Positions 57,201 to 64,000 of a stretch of DNA of 64,000 bases are shown here, piece by piece. Source of the stretch: Icerya purchasi. Taxonomy: Eukaryota; Arthropoda; Insecta; Hemiptera; Monophlebidae. The number at the start of each line of letters is the position of its first letter. Position 1 is the stretch's first letter. The notes beneath the pieces were generated by a model, which was given only the letters and a program-made list of their open reading frames with translations, was not told the origin of the DNA and made no database searches. The stretch spans positions 373,254,294-373,318,293 of the forward strand of contig CM077116.1 of NCBI GenBank assembly GCA_039619475.1, written 5' to 3'. A program made the translations under genes and the position numbers.

Positions 57201-60200
57201 ATACATATATATATATATATATATATTTATTGTTTTTTTTTCTTTAAAGTAAATTTAACGAGTTCCCTCTGGCATGCTACTTTTTAAAATATGTTTTAAA
57301 CTGGATACCATTTTATAAATAGAAGTTTAATGTCAGAATTATTATTAAGTAAAATAAGTCCCATACCCTGATAGGGCGTCGGAATTATGAAGTGAAGGTT
57401 CACAATGCACTAAGCCCAAAGGCACTAATGAGAGTAGAAGGGACAATTCCTTTCTCTTGGCCGTCTTTACTTTCCCAGATTTCTCTGGTACCCAATTATT
57501 TCGGGCTGGGTAAACTTGGGAACGACTTGGTTCCGGGACGAGACAAGAGAATTGATATTAAATTAAGAAAAAGTTTTTTTTCGCAATTCGCCAATAGAAA
57601 GTATAGGGGTACACCTTATAACAACAAATTTATTTTCTCGGAAATAAATAAATAATGTAATTTATTAATTAAATAAATAAATTTAAAAATAAAAAACTTT
57701 TAACATTGCTCAATTACTCTATTTATATTTGCGAAATGTTTTCTGATTGAGAAAAATCGCCTGGTATCCGTATTAATAATGAAAAATTTAAATTATGTAA
57801 ACGAAAATACATGATATAATAACTTGAGAACTATTAGTAATAAATACAAAATGCCATTACCCCAAAAAAAATTATTAATCGCAAAATAAAAAAAATTAAT
57901 TTACCATTGATTAATTTATACATTTCACGATATTCATTATTGCGTATGATATTTTCTTCTTCTTGATGTTTAATTATTCGTTGATATTATTAAAATTACC
58001 TTTATTCAAACCGTAAAAAGTCTGTTTTAGCGTGATTTCTGAGATATATATTTCTTTTAATCACCGTCAAATGTTACGACTTTATCTGCAGATACCGAGT
58101 AGAGGTTCCACCGGTGTTTAAATCTCTCCACTATTATACACAATAATTCTATAATAGCCAAAGCCCGGGATAAAAATTGAAAATTGAATTTCCCACCTTT
58201 TAGATAATTTCAAAAAAAAATGTTTTATCGTCGTTTAAAAATAGGTATTTATTTTTTTTCAAAAAAAATTTTATTAAATAAATTTAGTTTTACCGACACA
58301 TCATTTTACCATTTGTAAACTGCATACACGTTCTCTTATTACGCGCGTTGCATAAATACCACACAACTGTGTCCATAGGTTCGCCGCTGAATCCTTTCCG
58401 CTAAAAATTTACACTTGCAGAGGAATTTCTTCTTTATTATACGCGGTTAATTAACAAACTTCAAAAAGAGAAGGTTATATATGTTCGTCGCATATGTTTG
58501 TTTTTTTTATGTTTGCTTAAATCTAACTTTCGATTGTTAAGAGCCTATTTTAATGCTTCTTGTTCGTTCGAAAGTGTACTACCACCGGTCAATAATAAAA
58601 CCATATGAGTGTGCATGAATATCGGACGAGTTCCTCAGTAGCCATTAAAATCAACTTTAAAAAAGAATAGAGAATTCTTTTCAATAATCACGACAAACGT
58701 CATTAGAGAAATATTATCAATGTAATTTACGGTGGAAAAGTGAATTGGAACGGAAACTAATTTTCGATATAGCCAGACAAAAAATATAAAATACTAAGGT
58801 TACCGCGCGGATAAATATAGATTCGAATAAAGAAAATTGAAACCCTATAGCTGATCACTGACGATTAATATTACTATATCTTATATTGCGTACAACACTT
58901 TTAACTACCTGTGCCGGCTCCAAAGATATCCTTTACCAGTATTTGTACCGATCAGTTGGGGTATAAGTTAACTTCTCAGCACTAATTAAAATGAAGATTA
59001 AAAAAAGGAGTTTCCTTAGGGATATACTTTTATGAATTCATATAACCAGACTAAAACATTAGCCAAAAGATTTTTATTGGAATAATAATCTGAAAAATAT
59101 GAAGCGGACAAAATTTTAAAATTAAGGGCCAGATGAACGTGAAGTAAGTTAAAATATCGTTATTGTTATTTACCATGTGGAAGTGTAGGTTCGAATAAAT
59201 AAATTTTAAAGTCCGATTTACAAGTTCATCGCTGACAGAATTTCATTCTCAGGTCAATATCCAGCTCTTTGTAGAGCCCAGAAAGTAACAGCATTACTTT
59301 TTTACCTTTTCTCGTATTATCACGCAAAAGTATTTACGCTAAAAAAAAAACGTGAAATGAAATAGTTTTAAAATTAAAGATACTTCAAAGTTCATCGTAA
59401 AAATTTAGTAAAAACACACACTAATAAGTAAAAAATAATTACTCGACAACGGAAATACCCTAATCAGAGTCTCGGTATCGAAATTGCAAGAAACCTTATT
59501 AATTGTTTCTGATGTTTTCAATATACTTGGCTTATTGAAAACGAATAATTCTGTTGCAACGTTCATTTAGTACGGCTCTCTAGTCGCATTTTGAAGTTGA
59601 CGTAAATTTTTAAAGGTTCATTAAGAATTATCGTAGCATCCCCCCCCAACTTTAAGGTATATTTTACTGTATACGATATACTATTTTTAATTAAATAATC
59701 ATCCTTTACTTTTTTTTTTATTGAATTTTTGAAGTTGGTACTTTTTTTTTAATTTTAAAAGCTTATTTTCCTCAGCTTCTTTTTGGTTTAGTGACAAATT
59801 CATTTTTAAAATCGTACAAGTACTTAATATGTGTCCGGTTGCTTTGTGTGGAAAACAAAGAAACGCGTAGTCGTTTTTGTTCGTTCAACCGCCCCCTCCC
59901 CCCGTGTTGATATTTAAACATTGGCTTAAAAGTTCGTATGTTCATCTTGTCCTTGTTGCCACTTCAACAGAGAGTGACGATCCGCTAGGGAACAGCTGGG
60001 AAATCTCTATTGTCAAACCATCTCTGCAGGCCGTTCAATCTCTTACTGCCAGTGACTTCGTATCTCCGAGATTATACCCGCGACTGCGTGTTACTTTCAC
60101 CGTGTACAATATGTTCGTTGTGTTCGCATTCCGTGTGTGCCGTTCTTTTTAAATCGATATTGTGCTGATATTTAATAATTTTTCGGCACTTTTCCCAACA

Positions 60201-60869
60201 GTCCGGAAAGCTTTACTTTTTTTCTGTTCGCGTATTTATCATCCAACTTTCACAGCCGTACAGTATCAACCGGGAATTACACCGACTCACCTTCGCACAT
60301 TTTGCAACTTTAATTTACCTGTTTTCGCATAAATTTTTAACAGCGCTATCATTTGCTAACACTCCGATTTCTAGTTTTCTTTTCTTGCGTATCATCGCGC
60401 ATTTCCCGGTGATTTAAACAAGATATGATTCCATTCTACTGTACCAAATGTAATATAAAGATTCATCTAGCAGCCTAACAAAATGGAAAAGGTGAATAAA
60501 ATTATTGTGACAGTACGAAAATTCTCAGTGTCAAAAAAAATTACGTTTAATTAAAATCGAATACGATCAAAATAGATTTATTAAAATAATTAAAAACACG
60601 TTAATAAACGCGTCTATTTTTTCTATACACTCTGTGCTATAATGATTAGGCGGTTTTTTCCTTTTTAAGGGTACTTAAATATGTCGTTCGTTTTTAATTG
60701 TATTTGAATACTTCGTAATCGATTCTCTTGTTAAAAAACTCATTTTGTTTAAAATGATTCGTTTGAAATAGGTAGCAGATATTTTATAATCAGAACACTC
60801 TAAATTTCTAAATAAAAGACAATTTTCAGAAGATCCAGTCTTTACTTTTTAACGTATCGGGTTATTCCA
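54211..60869. other. No gene recognised
   Basis: A long AT-rich stretch. AAGTC-rich short repeats occur at 54232-54290 and poly(A) tracts near 57111-57125 and 57165-57180, with a TA repeat near 57207-57226. Open frames at 57392-57655 and 59877-60152 have no recognisable domain or splice context. Confidence 0.45.
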
Positions 60870-61430
60870 TTGACAGTCACACAAGTCGTACAACAGCTAG
60901 ACCGAGATAAATCATATGGCTATGCGGTTCCCAAACGTAGATTAGTGATGTTCTTGCAAATTGATCTATATACTACTGCCCTAAAAATCTCATCCAAAGG
61001 ACGTTACGGCCATTGGTGCAGATGAGTTCCACCTAGTGGTCGCTTTCCACAGATCTTCCTTTCGAGGACCAATTTCAGCAGTCCATAATTGCCATCTCTC
61101 ATAATATGTTTCAGATAGTTTGTCCGACGTGCGCTCTTTCATTGCCACCATTTTCTTCTACTAATTCACCGCAAAACCTCTGTATTGGTTACTTTCTGCG
61201 TCCAAGATATCCTTAGCATTTTTCTGTACAGGAACATTTCGAAAGCACCTAATTTGGCCTCTAATACGCCTCGCAGCCGTACATGATAATAGATATAACA
61301 TAATACTGCATGTAAAAAATCTCTTTATTGACATGTAAAGACCGTTCGATTCTTGCCGCACTTCTCTTTTCCACCTATAATTTTCATTTCCCACACTGGC
61401 ACCCGTTCAATTATTTCCCTTTTAACCGTG
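60870..61430 (-). pseudogene. RTE-like LINE reverse transcriptase C-terminus, broken
   Basis: The minus strand reads, across frames, SIIMYGCEAY near 61290-61260, LGAFEMFLYRKMLRISWTQKVTN near 61250-61185 and a Lys/Arg-rich continuation with ERWQLWTAEIGPRKEDLWK-like sequence to about 61060. This is the conserved ILYGCE.W...LEAFEMW.YRRMLRISW..... block at the C-terminus of RTE-like polymerases. At least three frame breaks occur. The catalytic core is not present. Confidence 0.6.
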
Positions 61431-64000
61431 AAAGTAGTCGGTATGTATGTTTGTTTTTTTTTTTTGAGAAAAGCATTATTTTTTAGTTTTCGCTGCATTC
61501 GGGAATAAGCTCCAGAATTCACCAGTCACGACCACTGCATCTATCAGTCTTTGATGTAGTGGTCGTGGCTGGTAAACCTCTCCTCATTCTAGTTCAACCA
61601 GTACGGCGACATTACCGAAGCCTTTAAATTTCTTATTGCACCTATATCGGTGATTTAATTGCCCATACTTTAAAAGAGAAGTTGCAAAGAATCTGCTTAT
61701 GAACGCATAGTCACTGCCGAGACTAATCCATTCCTTCGCGTAACCTATAAAGTTGTTCTATTATTTTACCGAAAAGAACCGGTGCTCTATGTAGTTGTTT
61801 TTTTTTTCATATTCTTTATAAGTAGCTTTTTTTTTAAATAACTTTTTTATTCAGTTTACTTAATTCAATCGGTCATTTTCATTTTCTAACCTCCGCATAC
61901 GTACAGTGACAGGCTTAATCGAGTCCACCGGTATAAAGAGTTTCTACTATTCGACTGTGCCCCAGTGCCTATTCTATCGGTACTTATTCTATTCGGTTTC
62001 TCACGAATTGCGTTGCCGTTCAGGGTAAAGAAATCCGGTTAGTTCGAAGTTAAACTCGATGGTAAATTCGTTGACTTTTGGAAAATGAATATTTTCGACA
62101 CCCTTTTGAATCGTTGGAAAGATTTGTTCTTTGCACTTCAAAAACAAGACACGGAATCCGCAAAAAATAATTTCGGAACTACCCATTTTCTTTTCTTTTT
62201 TTTTTCATCAAAAAACAAAGTTCTGTACGATGAACAGACAGTAGCGAAAAAGATGATGCTTATTCCAATTGTTCTCACGATTAATACACAACGAATTTGA
62301 TGACTTTTGAAACATATGGCTGCGATTATTTCTCCTATGAATTTACCTTGTACTAAATAAGAATCTTAATATGCCATAAATATAATCGTATGTCTTTATT
62401 CCGAAATTAAGAAGCTATTTAAATGTGCATCTTTGAATGGTGTCGCTTTTCTGAAGTCGTTTTCTACGACAATTTATTCCGATAATTTACAATCTATCGA
62501 CCAGCCTATAATTTGTTATTATGCAGAATATAATGATTTCCACACCATGATAATCATACACAAACAGTCTCGTGTCCTTAAATTACTTTTTAAAACTTTC
62601 AATAAATAATTCTTTCGTTCTGCCTCTCCAAAATTAAGTTTTTTTTTTTTTTTTAAAAAAAAAACGTTATTCGGAGTAATCCCGATACTTTTAACAAATC
62701 TATAAGATGGAAAGACTTTTTTTTTTTGCAGAGGGAAAATTAAAAATAATTATTAACCCGAAACTCAATAGTTTTCGAACATTTAATGTAGACCAAATAT
62801 GGCACGCATATTTCTGCTTAGACAAAAAAAAACGAAATAGAACAAAAAAAAAAACGAAATGGAACAAAAAAAATGAAACCACAAACTCGATGGGCATGCA
62901 CTTTCGCTAATGATCAATCGGTCTCTTCTTTTGGAAATATGATAAAAATGGAACACCACATTTTTACCATTATTCGTTTTCATAATACGACTGTAGCTCG
63001 CGTACTGCACGTTATTTTGACGTGGACGAACATTTCCCGCTAGCCATATTAGGGGAGATCTACTTCAAAACACGTATTTAATACGAATACATTATCGTTA
63101 GTGATGATAAATTAAGTTTTTCGTTTTTCTGTATTACGTTATCGTACATTGCATAACCGAGCAATGCCGAAGGACGAATGCTTCTCCAATCACACACAAG
63201 CCGTTGTTATATTAAATGGAAATTAAAAATCCGTCGAATTTTCCGATTTATTATAGTCAGACTCCTTACTTTTATTTAATAAATTTATCCGCTTGTTCGT
63301 GCATGTTTAGTTTACAATAAGATGATTAATAAAAAACAACAGTAGTTAATAATAATAAAATATTTTAAAAAAACTAAATACTTCGAGATTTACTCTAAAA
63401 ATTTAATAAAAATACGCCAAAAAATTAAAAACTAATATATTTTAGCGATAATATACCCTAAAAGGAGATATTTCGATAATTCTTGAGCAACGTTAATATA
63501 GTCATTAGAGTCCGCACCGAATTCAAATTGCAACAAAATTTAGAAACTATATTAAACGAATGACACGCAATCGCTGGTTTTCTAATATAAACCGACTATT
63601 AAAAACATTAAACAAATATTTAAAGCGGTTATTTTTTTAAATTTTTTATTCCATCTTCATGAATTTAATGCTAGTTCCGGAAAGTATATACATATATTGC
63701 TTAAGAATATGGAAAATATTCTCATAACTATTTTTTAATTTTTTACTTTATTTTTATTAAATTTTTTTAGAATAAATCTTGAAGTCGGTATTTTAACTAC
63801 ACGTATTTTAATCTTTGGCGTAAATATTTTTAAGTGGTAGAACAACTTAAAATGATGTTTTACTTTCGTTACTAAGCTGAGTATTAAATAATGTCCAAAT
63901 TCTTCCAGTGATGATCACTTTTCGGCTAATTTTTTTTTTTTTTTTTGCCGTCATTATTTAACGAAAAATTTACCAAAAATACTTGCATGGGACTACCACT
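61431..64000. other. No gene recognised
   Basis: AT-rich intergenic DNA with homopolymer runs (for example T16-18 near 62640-62655 and 63931-63947). Short open frames show no motif. Confidence 0.5.

Noticed and set aside
57392..57655. 87-codon plus-strand frame
   Set aside because: It looks protein-like in composition but matches no family that I recognise and ends in an AT-rich low-complexity stretch.
59877..60152. 91-codon plus-strand frame with a Pro run
   Set aside because: No domain, no splice context and no support from neighbours. Kept as non-coding.

Overview
The window looks like AT-rich insect nuclear DNA, possibly hymenopteran, though I cannot fix the order. It has long A/T homopolymers, many microsatellites, several clades of non-LTR retrotransposons (LINEs) in decay, and two protein families that I know mainly from arthropod genomes. 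I recognise no ordinary host gene, tRNA or rRNA. Nearly everything that can be supported is mobile or repeat-derived.

Positions 1-16,130 hold the standout structure, a near-perfect inverted repeat. A left arm (1-7,714, open at the window edge) and a right arm (8,213-15,926) flank a 498-base asymmetric spacer. Each arm carries the same two intact genes reading towards the centre: gene A (334 aa) and gene B (285 aa). The two genes share an upstream cassette, the start MNNNTES and an acidic FIQN-type leader, but then encode unrelated domains. A resembles a DEDDh-exonuclease-like family that has lost catalytic residues. B resembles a family ending in a CX2C...H...C finger that also occurs in front of family-B DNA polymerases in viral or transposon-like elements. 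The outer ends of the arms are GC-rich tandem repeats of about 205-236 bases, and degenerate short arrays lie near the centre. I read this as an inverted dimer of an uncharacterised element, possibly viral or Polinton-like. A long-read assembly artefact has to be excluded.

Positions 16,130-28,000 hold a G-rich degenerate repeat tract, a decayed R4/Dong-like LINE on the minus strand (about 17,080-20,110), and a nearly complete Jockey-clade LINE (23,123-27,803). The Jockey copy has its 5' part inverted against its 3' part, as expected from twin priming.

Positions 28,000-35,000 contain an internally deleted Mutator-like DNA transposon (29,996-31,619) and a 2.5-kb non-coding transposon (32,350-34,878) with inverted termini and a perfect 8-base target duplication GAATGGAT.

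Positions 35,000-64,000 have no recognisable gene apart from transposon remnants: a LINE with an internal reverse-transcriptase deletion (39,609-41,920) meeting the tail of another LINE head-on, a nest of four RNase H-bearing LINE copies (45,030-49,940), a possible LTR fragment (50,884-51,471), a short hAT-like element (52,423-53,258) and an RTE-like LINE fragment (60,870-61,430). The rest is AT-rich sequence in which I see no coding signal.
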